In this document: positions 1 to 7,284 of the stretch, piece after piece
Layout: each line of letters opens with the position of its first letter
Position numbering within the stretch: the stretch's first letter is position 1
Source of the DNA: an uncultured Gammaproteobacteria bacterium
GTDB taxonomy: Bacteria > Pseudomonadota > Gammaproteobacteria > Arenicellales > CALHMG01
Direction of reading: 5' to 3'
NCBI GenBank assembly: GCA_938034705.1
Contig: CALHMG010000266.1
Coordinates: 1 to 45,136, forward strand
DNA: 45,136 bases
Program-made: the position numbers and the translations under genes
The notes under the pieces: model-generated
Told to the model about the DNA's origin: nothing
Databases searched by the model: none
Seen by the model: only the letters and a program-made list of their open reading frames with translations

Positions 1-1
1 C

Positions 2-106
2 TATGGTTCCCACGACGCCAGGTTGCTTCGCGAGCACGGAGCGATCGCCTGTCTTGATGATTTTGATGCCGTGGTCGGGGATATCCTGTCGCGTCTAAAC
101 GTCTGA
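2..106 (+). CDS. C-terminal end of a HAD-family phosphatase (partial)
   Basis: Only the last 34 codons are inside the window; the frame is open from the left edge to a TGA at 104-106. The visible tail has a Tyr-Gly-Ser-His-Asp start and an Ile-Ala-Cys-Leu-Asp-Asp-Phe-Asp stretch, which resembles the C-terminus of phosphoglycolate-phosphatase-like HAD hydrolases, where a Tyr-Gly loop and a closing helix follow the last catalytic motif. In many gammaproteobacteria such a HAD gene sits directly before sppA, which is what follows here after 134 bp. No catalytic motif is visible in this fragment, so the assignment rests on tail pattern and neighbourhood. Confidence 0.5.
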   Translation, partial: YGSHDARLLREHGAIACLDDFDAVVGDILSRLNV

Positions 107-240
107 CGGGCGGCCACCGCCCCGGTTCTTACGCCTTAATCGTGCTCTACACTTAAGGTATCTGGACAGTTGAATTTTCTTTAACCGAGTCCATCTACAC
201 CTGTGGGGCGCCGGCGGCGCGAACTAATTTCAAAGGTTGC

Positions 241-1257
241 GTGCAGAAGCGGGCAACCGGCATGGAGCAATATCGGGTCATGGCGCTTTTTGGAACCAAC
301 GACAAAGACAAACCTGTCAGTCGCGAACCCCGCGACAGAATTCTTGAGAAGCTGGCGTTTGCGTCTCTGGACGAGCAGCGCAAAACCAGACGCTGGGGGA
401 TATTCTTCAAATCCCTGATGGCGCTTTACGTCCTCGCGTTTCTCGTTACCTTCGCCATGAAAGGTTCGAGCATCGGTGGGCTCAACGTCAAGGAATCGCA
501 CACCGCGGTGGTTGATATCAGCGGCGTTATTTCAGACGGCGGCGACGTCGACGCTGATGTCGTCATCGGCGGTTTGAAAAATGCCTTCGAGGCAGAAAAT
601 TCCAAAGCCGTCGTCATGCGCATCAACAGCCCAGGCGGCAGCCCGGTCCAGTCGAGCGAAATTTTCGATGAGATCAAACGACTGCGCGGCAAGCACCCGG
701 AGAAAAAGGTTTACGCCGTTGTCGGCGACGTATGTGCTTCCGGCGGCTATTTTATCGCCGCAGCAGCTGACGATATTTACGCAAACCGTTCTTCACTGGT
801 GGGCAGTATCGGTGTGCTTATGAACGGCTATGGCTTTGTAGACACGATGGACAAGCTCGGTGTTGAGCGCCGCCTGGTCACGGCTGGCGAAAACAAGGGC
901 ATGCTCGATCCGTTTTCACCCCTCAAGGAAGGCGATATCGAGCGGGCGAAAAAACTGGTTGGCAGTATTCATGAAGAATTCATAAGCGCCGTTGAAGCCG
1001 GCCGCGGCGATCGACTCAAGCCAAGCGACGATCTTTTCTCGGGCATGGTCTGGACAGGCGTTCAGGCGAAGGAGCTCGGTCTGATCGACGGCTTCGGCGA
1101 TATTGGACACGTCGCGCGCGACGTGATCGAAGCCCCCAGGCTCGTGAACTACACCCCGCGGCCCCATATCCTGGAAGAGCTCAAGGCCGGGTTGGGTGTT
1201 GAGCTGCGCAAGCTGATCGGACTTCCAACCAGCGCAGCCGGGTTCGATATCCGCTAA
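241..1257 (+). CDS. sppA: Signal peptide peptidase SppA, short (36K) type
   Basis: Membrane-anchored serine protease (peptidase family S49) that degrades cleaved signal peptides and membrane protein fragments. It has one transmembrane segment at about residues 58-73 and a single protease domain, so it is the short form and not the duplicated 67K E. coli form. The nucleophile is Ser167 in the Cys-Ala-Ser-Gly-Gly motif. The general-base lysine is probably Lys219 (Glu-Asn-Lys-Gly-Met), 52 residues later, as in Bacillus SppA. The oxyanion-side motif Asn-Ser-Pro-Gly-Gly is at 129-133. The GTG at 241 has an AAAGG about 4 nt upstream; ATGs at 262 and 280 are alternative starts. It converges on maf with a 28-bp gap. 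Confidence 0.9.
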   Translation: MQKRATGMEQYRVMALFGTNDKDKPVSREPRDRILEKLAFASLDEQRKTRRWGIFFKSLMALYVLAFLVTFAMKGSSIGGLNVKESHTAVVDISGVISDGGDVDADVVIGGLKNAFEAENSKAVVMRINSPGGSPVQSSEIFDEIKRLRGKHPEKKVYAVVGDVCASGGYFIAAAADDIYANRSSLVGSIGVLMNGYGFVDTMDKLGVERRLVTAGENKGMLDPFSPLKEGDIERAKKLVGSIHEEFISAVEAGRGDRLKPSDDLFSGMVWTGVQAKELGLIDGFGDIGHVARDVIEAPRLVNYTPRPHILEELKAGLGVELRKLIGLPTSAAGFDIR

Positions 1258-1285
1258 CGCACCTTATGAAGACGTCTCGAGCAAC

Positions 1286-1885
1286 TCAAGACGTCGGTCG
1301 GGTGTGATGCAGGGGTTCGAAACCCTCGCTTCTGAGCATCTCGATAACTCGAATCAGCGGCAGTCCGATCAGCGCGGTCGGATCGTCGCCATCGAATTTC
1401 TCCAGCAGGGCGATACCGAGACCTTCGGCTTTGAGTGAGCCTGCGCAACCGTAGGGCTGTTCGGCCCTTAAATACTGTTCGATGATGAGATCGTCCAGCG
1501 TCCTGAACGTCACCGAGAACGGGATGACGTCGGACTGAATCCGGTCCTCACGGGTGTTGATCACGGCGACGCCGGTTAACAGTCGAACGACAGTTCCCGA
1601 CGCAGCCTTGAGCTGTGCGACCGCATTTTCATGCGTGTGTGGCTTGCCGACGATTTCCCCGCCGTGAATCGCAACCTGATCGGATCCAATCACAAGCGCG
1701 TCATCGGCGTTCGCTGCGATTGCGGACGCTTTGGCAATGGCGAGTCGCCTCACCAGTGACAGTGGCGTTTCATCCGGGAGCGGGGTCTCGTCAGTCTCTG
1801 GTGATTCGACTTCAAAAGGAACGTTGAGGCGTTCAAGAAGCTCACGGCGAAACGGTGAGGTAGAGGCGAGAATCAGCTTTGGCAT
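1286..1885 (-). CDS. maf: Maf/YceF-like nucleotide pyrophosphatase
   Basis: Maf-family house-cleaning pyrophosphatase, 199 aa. The N-terminal motif Leu-Ile-Leu-Ala-Ser-Thr-Ser-Pro-(x)-Arg-Arg is the family signature, followed by Glu-Ser-Pro-Glu-Thr-Asp-Glu-Thr and, further on, Ile-Gly-Ser-Asp-Gln-Val, which carries the catalytic acidic residue. The Glu-Thr-Asp-Glu segment and the position next to the rpmF-plsX locus match the YceF subgroup, which acts on 7-methyl-GTP, rather than the YhdE subgroup. In E. coli yceF is divergent from yceD-rpmF; here it is also divergent from rpmF, but 2.2 kb away. The ATG at 1883-1885 gives the expected family length. Confidence 0.92.
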   Translation of the reverse strand: MPKLILASTSPFRRELLERLNVPFEVESPETDETPLPDETPLSLVRRLAIAKASAIAANADDALVIGSDQVAIHGGEIVGKPHTHENAVAQLKAASGTVVRLLTGVAVINTREDRIQSDVIPFSVTFRTLDDLIIEQYLRAEQPYGCAGSLKAEGLGIALLEKFDGDDPTALIGLPLIRVIEMLRSEGFEPLHHTRPTS

Positions 1886-2126
1886 GGGGCTTTATTGGCG
1901 AACTTCACAGCAAATCGCACGTCAGTGCTTGAATGACGGGATTGTACGGCTAAATCGTGCTGGAAGTGCGGTGCCGCGTACACCTGCGAGAACGGGCGGC
2001 AGGATCTTGAGTCGGTTGCGGCCGCGGCGGGCGGGATAGTGGCGCCCGATTGCGTGCGTTCACGGCTTAGCGGACGCGTTCGAGTGCGTTAAACAGTGCC
2101 CGGCCGGATTTCAGAGAAAACTGCCT

Positions 2127-2161
2127 AAGCGCACGCCGGTATCCATGGCCGGCATGCGCTT
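2127..2161 (-). terminator. Hairpin after the 2174-2689 lipoprotein gene
   Basis: Arms 2127-2139 and 2149-2161 are 13 nt each with one mismatch and a 9-nt loop. Reading the minus strand, the hairpin starts 12 nt after the lipoprotein stop codon. It is followed, a few bases later, by GTTTTCTCT, a weak T-tract. It is probably the transcription terminator of that gene. The rest of 1886-2126 shows no convincing gene; the plus-strand open frame there runs out of maf antisense and has no family resemblance. Confidence 0.55.
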
Positions 2162-2173
2162 AGCGCTTGGTCA

Positions 2174-2689
2174 TCAGAGTTTGGAGAAAAGCGTGATGAC
2201 GCTGTTGGGCTGGTTCGACGAGTCAAAACGCCCGCAGGATTCGTAAGTAGCGAGTTTGCCGGTGCCGAAGAGTTCGCCAAGGCATCGCATGCCGTTTTTG
2301 CTCACGGTGCCCCAGTTGCCATCGGATCCAATGCGGATGAGCGTGGCAAAGTTTTTCGTTGCATTGTTGTTGCTGAGCGGTGACCAGCAGGAAGCTGGAA
2401 CAGTTTCCAGCACGTAACCGGTGCGCACTATGTTTTTCTTCTTGTCCGCGATGCCACCGTTGAACGAGACCGTCGCGAACTGCTGCCAGAGGTTGATCGT
2501 GTTGTCAGCTCGTTGGCAATAGAGGTCGACGCTGGTTACCGTCGGTCCGGTAAACACGGAAAAGGCCACGGTGTCAGCCTTGTCGACGATTTTCATCTTG
2601 TGATGGGGCAGATACAGAAAGCAGCCACTTAGCATCGACACGACAACTGCACACGTCAGCAGTTTCAGGGCGGGTTTGGTGATTCTCAT
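2174..2689 (-). CDS. Putative lipoprotein of unknown function
   Basis: 171 aa. The N-terminus is a lipoprotein signal peptide: basic start, hydrophobic core, then Met-Leu-Ser-Gly-Cys with the lipid-modified Cys at residue 23. After the signal the protein is beta-rich and polar with several cysteines (Cys58, and others near 101, 135 and 152), which could form disulfides in the periplasm. I recognise no catalytic motif or family. The start is supported by AGGAGA about 8 nt before the ATG at 2687-2689. It lies in the same direction as the next gene (2737-3402, 47 bp upstream) and could share a transcript with it. It occupies part of the place where yceD (DUF177) normally sits. Confidence 0.75.
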   Translation of the reverse strand: MRITKPALKLLTCAVVVSMLSGCFLYLPHHKMKIVDKADTVAFSVFTGPTVTSVDLYCQRADNTINLWQQFATVSFNGGIADKKKNIVRTGYVLETVPASCWSPLSNNNATKNFATLIRIGSDGNWGTVSKNGMRCLGELFGTGKLATYESCGRFDSSNQPNSVITLFSKL

Positions 2690-2736
2690 GAATGTTCTCC
2701 TGTTTGGTTTTGGGGCGAGTGCCCGTCCCTGAGCGA

Positions 2737-3402
2737 TCAGTCGTACTTGACTATTTCTCCGTTGTTCAACGCCGTCATCAGGCGCTCGTTAAATGCAGCA
2801 GCGATCTCCGTCGGCAGGTACCTGTTCAGCTGCCGATATCGGGTTTCATCGAGTGCGGTGAAGCCGCCCTGCGCGAAAGCGGTGTCCACAAGTGTCTCGA
2901 CCTCCGCGATGGCGGTATCGATTTCGGCGCGCGTGTAGATCGTTGTTGGGTCTCGGCGCCCAAGGGGTTCGTCGTCGGCGTCGTCCTGTATGTCCGAGGC
3001 GGCCTTCGTGGCTGCGGGAACTCCAGCGGTGCGTGCTGCCATGCGTGTGCCGGCTGCGGGGTCGAGGTTTTGCAGTGATGCGATCGTGGCCCGCTGCTCC
3101 TCGACGATTTTTGCCAGTGCGTTTACCTGTTGACGAAGCGCGTTCGCTTCATCCCGGGTAGTTGCCGCGGGTTCAGGCGCTGGCGCGGTAACCTCGGCAG
3201 CCGAAGCGGGTAGTGGCGCGGTCAAGGCAGGGGCGGAAGGTGAAGCTGCCAGCGGGGTGGCCGATTCTCGATCGACAGTGACCATTTCGACGCCGGCCTG
3301 TTTGACACCCAGGTACGTCGCGGTTACGGCGATCGTGGCGGTGGTCACGAGTATCACGGCAACTAAAACCGACAGCTTGCGGCCTTGATGCGGTTTCATC
3401 AT
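2737..3402 (-). CDS. Single-pass membrane protein with coiled coil, unknown function
   Basis: 221 aa. A short basic N-terminus is followed by one transmembrane helix at about residues 9-31. Then comes an Ala/Pro-rich linker and a coiled-coil stretch at about 85-112 (heptads rich in Leu, Ala, Gln, Glu). The C-terminal half is acidic and helical, with a Tyr-Arg-Gln-Leu-Asn-Arg-Tyr motif. The topology suggests an inner-membrane anchor with a periplasmic rod, but I recognise no family. Two consecutive ATG codons (3397-3402) leave the exact start open by one residue. It probably leads a two-gene unit with the downstream lipoprotein. Confidence 0.65.
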   Translation of the reverse strand: MMKPHQGRKLSVLVAVILVTTATIAVTATYLGVKQAGVEMVTVDRESATPLAASPSAPALTAPLPASAAEVTAPAPEPAATTRDEANALRQQVNALAKIVEEQRATIASLQNLDPAAGTRMAARTAGVPAATKAASDIQDDADDEPLGRRDPTTIYTRAEIDTAIAEVETLVDTAFAQGGFTALDETRYRQLNRYLPTEIAAAFNERLMTALNNGEIVKYD

Positions 3403-4106
3403 CAGCGGTCCAGTTTTTAATGACTCAGGCGCCAGAGTCTGTCAGTGCAGATACTCGTGATGAAGTAGTCGGAAGTTCAGTGACCTATCGTATTAACCAC
3501 AAGCGGCTAGTTCAAAAGGTTGCTGACGCAAAGGTGCGTCAAGTCGGGCGATTGCCTTTGTAGTGGTTTTCAATCGAACAGTGGTCATCGGGGTTGTTGT
3601 TTGTGCGCGCGAGCCGATGACGAAGCGGTGAAAAAGCCGCCTGGCTTCGTCCGCCTCGCGGTTTGCGGCGCCTCGGCCGGTAAAAGTTCACCCGAATCGA
3701 CGTCTGTCAGGGGTGCTGTCTCAAGTCCTGGCCGCGGGTGCTGTGGCATCGGGAGGCGTGTCCTGCTGGCGAACGCAAGCCGGTCAGATCGGAAGGTTCG
3801 CCGGGCTCTTCGGGCGCCTTTGAGCCGATGCGGGGCTGGTGCGCTTAAGTCCCGGGCCGTGTGTCCGGGCGGGGAAAACAAACGAATTCGGCCCTTTCGG
3901 GGGCTTAAATCCGTCGATTCAGGGGGCTGGCAGCGCAAAATCGGGGATATTTTGACACCTAACGCTCAGATAATTAGACTTCGCGGCCCTGAGAGTAGTG
4001 ATTTATGGCGGCAGGCGCGGGCGACTGGGTCCGGCAACACTCCCCATAGACTTTAGATCTACTCGGTTTATTTACGCTTAAGAACATTTTTGAGGACACA
4101 GACACC
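3403..4106. other. Gene-free stretch before rpmF
   Basis: About 700 bp without a convincing gene. Open frames exist on both strands (plus 3520-4056, minus 3585-3938) but they mirror each other, are rich in Arg, Cys, Gly and Pro, and resemble no family. A yceD/DUF177 gene would be expected here from gammaproteobacterial gene order, and I found no trace of one. The only signals seen are a promoter at 3952-3980 and a short GC-rich hairpin near 3890-3905. Confidence 0.6.
3952..3980 (+). promoter_or_regulatory. Probable sigma-70 promoter for rpmF-plsX-fab
   Basis: A perfect -35 box TTGACA (3952-3957) is separated by 17 bp from TAGACT (3975-3980), which matches four of six -10 consensus positions. 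Transcription would start near 3987, leaving about 120 nt of leader before the rpmF ATG at 4107. It is the best promoter-like match upstream of rpmF. Confidence 0.6.
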
Positions 4107-4307
4107 ATGGCTGTTCAGAAGAGCAAGGTGACACCGGCAAGGCGGGGCAGCAGACGCTCACACGATAAACTGAGCGGACCGACGCTGTCGATCGAGCCGG
4201 TTTCCGGTGAGCTTCATCGCCGCCACCACGTGAGCCCGGACGGGTTTTACCGCGGCCGCAAGGTCATCGCAGACGCACCTGAAGAAATCGAAGACGACGA
4301 AGAGTAA
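4107..4307 (+). CDS. rpmF: 50S ribosomal protein L32 (bL32)
   Basis: 66 aa. The N-terminus Met-Ala-Val-Gln-Lys-Ser-Lys, then Arg-Arg-Ser-His-Asp, and the C-terminal Arg-Arg-His-His-(x)4-Gly-Phe-Tyr-Arg-Gly-Arg are the hallmark of bL32. It ends with an acidic tail (Glu-Asp-Asp-Glu-Glu). It lacks the Cys pairs of zinc-binding L32 versions. A GAGG sequence lies 11 nt before the ATG. As in E. coli it precedes plsX, and a terminator-like hairpin sits between the two genes, which would let the ribosomal gene be expressed at a higher level than the lipid genes. Confidence 0.95.
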   Translation: MAVQKSKVTPARRGSRRSHDKLSGPTLSIEPVSGELHRRHHVSPDGFYRGRKVIADAPEEIEDDEE

Positions 4308-4370
4308 CGTCGATTGAGCGGGCCACACACGGTGCCGCCCGCTGACAGCAAATGTCTGTCGACCATCGAT

Positions 4371-4410
4371 GCCGCCGAACGCTACACGCGCTCTGGCGGC
4401 GTTTTTATTT
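4371..4410 (+). terminator. Intrinsic terminator or attenuator between rpmF and plsX
   Basis: The outer stem GCCGCC (4371-4376) pairs with GGCGGC (4395-4400), and the inner bases can extend it with one mismatch and one bulge. It is followed at once by GTTTTTATTT (4401-4410). It starts 64 nt after the rpmF stop and lies 83 nt before the plsX start, so it probably reduces read-through from rpmF into the lipid genes rather than ending the operon. Confidence 0.7.
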
Positions 4411-4492
4411 CAAGCGACGAGTTTACATGGAAGGTTAAGCACGTGAGTCTGACGACGCGTACAGATTGCACCTTTTCCCGGGAGAGATGCGG

Positions 4493-5500
4493 GTGACCAC
4501 GATCGCAGTAGACGCGATGGGTGGTGACTACGGGATCGAGGTCACGGTTCCCGCAGCCGTTTCAGCGGCGACGCATCATCGTGAGCACGAGATAATTCTG
4601 GTCGGACTCAAAGACCAGATCGAGGATCAGCTGGGTAAGGCACGACCTTCCAATTTACGCGTAGAGCATGCGTCGGAGCAGGTCGAAATGGATGAGTCTC
4701 CGGCGCTGGCGTTGCGCAAGAAAAAAGACTCATCGATGCGCGTCGCCATAAACCTCATCAAGGATGGCGAGGCAGATGCCTGTGTCAGTGCCGGCAACAC
4801 CGGTGCGCTCATGGCTACTGCCCGATTCGTACTGAAAACGCTTCCCGGAATCGACCGGCCGTCTCTCGTCACAACCATTCCCAACATGCGCCCGGCAGGG
4901 CATGTGCATGTTCTGGATCTCGGTGCCAACGTCGACAGTCCGGCAGAGCTGCTGGTTCAGTTCGGCATCATGGGTTCAATTCTCGTGCAGTCTGTCGAAA
5001 AGGTCGATCGCCCGAAAGTCGCTCTGCTCAACATTGGGCACGAGGACATCAAGGGCAATGACACGATCAAGGCCGCCGCGAAATTCATGCGCGAGAGCAA
5101 CCTCAATTTTGTAGGGTTTGTTGAAGGAGACGGCATCTACACCAGCGACGTCGACGTCATAGTGTGTGACGGGTTCGTCGGCAACGTCGCGATCAAAACC
5201 AGTGAAGGGCTTGCGCAGATGATCAAGCACATTCTGCGTGAAGAGGTTCAGGCGAACATGCTGACCAGGTTGGCTGGTCTCGCTTCCATGCCGGTTCTTA
5301 AACGACTCGGACGAAGAATGGATCCAAGAAACTATAACGGTGCGCCGCTCGTTGGGCTGCAGGGCACGGTCATAAAAAGCCACGGCGGTACCGATTCCAC
5401 CGGATTTGAGGCAGCTATTGTCGAAGCGGTGAAAGTTGCGGCCACCAACGTGCCTGAGCGAATTCGCGACGGCCTCGGCCCGCTGCTTGGCGAACAATAA
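4493..5500 (+). CDS. plsX: Phosphate acyltransferase PlsX
   Basis: Converts acyl-ACP and phosphate to acyl-phosphate, the first step of the PlsX/PlsY route to phosphatidic acid; peripheral to the inner membrane. The N-terminal motif Ala-Val-Asp-Ala-Met-Gly-Gly-Asp-Tyr-Gly is diagnostic, and the interior Ser-Ala-Gly-Asn-Thr-Gly-Ala and Leu-Asp-Leu-Gly-Ala-Asn motifs are present. Length is about 335 aa, normal for the family. I chose GTG at 4493 because GGGAGAG (4480-4486) stands 6 nt before it and the resulting N-terminus aligns with known PlsX. ATG 4487 and TTG 4466 are in frame upstream. The next gene is fabG after 22 bp, without the usual fabH and fabD. Confidence 0.93.
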   Translation: MTTIAVDAMGGDYGIEVTVPAAVSAATHHREHEIILVGLKDQIEDQLGKARPSNLRVEHASEQVEMDESPALALRKKKDSSMRVAINLIKDGEADACVSAGNTGALMATARFVLKTLPGIDRPSLVTTIPNMRPAGHVHVLDLGANVDSPAELLVQFGIMGSILVQSVEKVDRPKVALLNIGHEDIKGNDTIKAAAKFMRESNLNFVGFVEGDGIYTSDVDVIVCDGFVGNVAIKTSEGLAQMIKHILREEVQANMLTRLAGLASMPVLKRLGRRMDPRNYNGAPLVGLQGTVIKSHGGTDSTGFEAAIVEAVKVAATNVPERIRDGLGPLLGEQ

Positions 5501-5522
5501 AATCACAGGAGATCTTTGACAG

Positions 5523-6266
5523 ATGAGTCTTGATGGACGGGTAGCGCTGGTCACCGGCGCAACGAGGGGTATAGGCAAAGCTGTTGCACACGAACTCGGT
5601 TCTCGGGGTGCCTATGTGATTGGAACAGGGACTTCGGATGACGGCGCTGAAAAAATCAGCACCGCGTTCGGCGACGCATCAGTGAAAGGGCATGGCGCAA
5701 GGCTGGACGTTACCGATGGCGATCAGATTGATGAGTTGCTCAAACAGATCAACGCCGACCACGGTGCTCCCGCGATTCTGATCAACAATGCGGGTATCAC
5801 GCGCGACAATCTTTTGATGCGCATGAAAGAAGAAGATTGGGACGCGATTATGCAAACCAATCTGACCAGCGTGTTTAAGATGACCAAAGCCGTCATGCGC
5901 GGCATGATGAAGGCTCGCTGGGGAAGGATCGTCAGCGTCACGTCGGTGGTAGGTTCGATCGGCAATGCCGGCCAGGCGAACTACTCTGCGGCCAAGGCGG
6001 GAACGGCGGGCTTTACGCGATCGATTGCGGCGGAGCTGGCGTCGCGCAACATCACATGCAATGCCATCGCTCCGGGATTTATCGACACCGATATGACGTC
6101 GGGGCTGCCGGCCGAGCAGCGTGATGCGCTGACCGGAACTATTCCGCTCGGCAGACTCGGAACGCCTGCCGATATAGCGCACGCGGCGGGATTTCTGGCC
6201 TCCGAGGAAGCGGGCTACATCACCGGCGTTACCCTGCACGTAAACGGTGGGATGTACATGGGCTGA
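5523..6266 (+). CDS. fabG: 3-oxoacyl-ACP reductase FabG
   Basis: NADPH-dependent short-chain dehydrogenase that reduces 3-oxoacyl-ACP in fatty-acid elongation. 247 aa. The cofactor motif Thr-Gly-Ala-Thr-Arg-Gly-Ile-Gly is at 11-18, Asn-Asn-Ala-Gly-Ile-Thr-Arg-Asp at 88-95, and the catalytic set is Ser141, Tyr154, Lys158. The C-terminal Gly-(x)-Thr-Leu-His-Val-Asn-Gly-Gly-Met-Tyr is typical of FabG proper. AGGAG lies 11 nt before the ATG. It follows plsX by 22 bp and is 424 bp from acpP, a wider gap than in E. coli. Confidence 0.93.
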   Translation: MSLDGRVALVTGATRGIGKAVAHELGSRGAYVIGTGTSDDGAEKISTAFGDASVKGHGARLDVTDGDQIDELLKQINADHGAPAILINNAGITRDNLLMRMKEEDWDAIMQTNLTSVFKMTKAVMRGMMKARWGRIVSVTSVVGSIGNAGQANYSAAKAGTAGFTRSIAAELASRNITCNAIAPGFIDTDMTSGLPAEQRDALTGTIPLGRLGTPADIAHAAGFLASEEAGYITGVTLHVNGGMYMG

Positions 6267-6690
6267 TGCTTCGCTAATCAGCTGTTTCGTAAGTGCATTT
6301 ACACAACGTTTTCGCAGCATCAGCGGATCGACAGGATATTGGACTTGCCTCCGGAATTGGTGGTACCGTGCGGCCAAATTTCGGGGGGTAAATGCAGGGT
6401 TGAAACCTTGAATTTCGGACCCATTTAACGGATTGCCGGACGGGTAACTCAGGTTGTCGTCGGGCACGTTTTGAACGCCGCGGTCAGCTATCGAACTGGA
6501 AGTCAGATCGCAGTACTTCAAAGCGTGGGTGTCAGGCTGGCATTGCTGGGTCTGATGCTGTTTTCTTTCCGAATGAGTTGATTCGACGGTCGTTTAAACC
6601 GACGCCCAGGCTGATTAAGGCTGGGTATCGTTGTGAACAAGGCGGTCGGGTTATTCGGGTTTGCCAGATCTTAAGGAGGAATGGCATCAC
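6267..6690. other. Intergenic stretch between fabG and acpP
   Basis: 424 bp with no supported gene. A weak hairpin (CCCAG 6605-6609 with CTGGG 6621-6625) is present. A dedicated acpP promoter is likely in this space because ACP is needed in far greater amounts than FabG, but I see no strong -35/-10 pair. Confidence 0.5.
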
Positions 6691-6924
6691 ATGAGCACTG
6701 TTGTAGAACGCGTCACCAAAATTGTGGTGGAGCAACTTGGGGTTTCCGAAGATCAAGTATCGGCCGAAGCATCTTTTGTAGATGATCTTGGCGCTGATTC
6801 ACTCGACACCGTCGAGCTGGTCATGGCCCTTGAAGAAGAATTCAATACCGAGATCCCTGACGAAGAGGCCGAGAAGATCGGCACCGTGAAGCAGGCAATC
6901 GATTTCATCGAGGCTAACGTCTGA
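6691..6924 (+). CDS. acpP: Acyl carrier protein
   Basis: 77 aa, acidic. Carries growing acyl chains on a 4'-phosphopantetheine arm attached to Ser37 in the Gly-Ala-Asp-Ser-Leu-Asp-Thr motif (34-40). Helix II continues with [10 protein letters not shown], and Ile-Pro-Asp-Glu-Glu-Ala-Glu-Lys follows, as in E. coli ACP. The start at 6691 is fixed by a strong AAGGAGG (6673-6679) and by alignment; an upstream in-frame TTG at 6661 would add ten atypical residues. A strong terminator lies downstream before fabF, so acpP probably has its own abundant transcript. Confidence 0.96.
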   Translation: MSTVVERVTKIVVEQLGVSEDQVSAEASFVDDLGADSLDTVELVMALEEEFNTEIPDEEAEKIGTVKQAIDFIEANV

Positions 6925-7284
6925 TTCAGACGATTGTCAGGTCGGCGGTCGTCGTTGTCTGAGTGTGGATTGGTGGAAGGTACCGATCGCCAGGGCCGGT
7001 TTCAGGTCTGGCGTGACGGAGTCACCAAAACCGCAATGGACATCGACGACGGACCAGAAGTCCGAACAAGTCGATCAGAGCGTCGCGGTAACCGTCTGCC
7101 CGCTTGAACTCCAACGGGCACCCGACTGCTGATTCTCTGGTAGACGAGTGACTCTGGCCGTCGTCCGCGCTGCGGGCGACGGTTTTTTTATTTCTTCGTC
7201 AAACATTCTTGTCTTCGTCATAAGTCTGAGTCGCCCCTCGGCGCCTGAACACTCAGATAAATGACCTAACGGGTTCTTGAACAC
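6925..7284. other. Intergenic stretch between acpP and fabF
   Basis: 360 bp without a supported gene. It contains the intrinsic terminator at 7158-7189. Nothing else recognisable was seen; the minus-strand frame at 7075-7284 resembles no family. Confidence 0.55.
7158..7189 (+). terminator. Strong intrinsic terminator after acpP
   Basis: CCGTCG (7158-7163) pairs with CGACGG (7177-7182), and the inner CCGC (7165-7168) pairs with GCGG (7172-7175) across a one-base internal loop. Seven T residues (7183-7189) follow directly. It lies 234 nt after the acpP stop and 95 nt before fabF, so it should end most acpP transcripts; fabF then needs read-through or its own promoter. Confidence 0.85.

Noticed and set aside
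3520..4056. 178-codon plus-strand frame before rpmF, as a possible yceD
   Set aside because: It lacks the YceD signature, is rich in Arg/Cys/Gly, has a mirror-image frame on the other strand, and contains the promoter of rpmF.
5679..6521. 280-codon minus-strand frame
   Set aside because: Antisense of fabG and its downstream gap; composition is Arg/Ser-rich and resembles no family.
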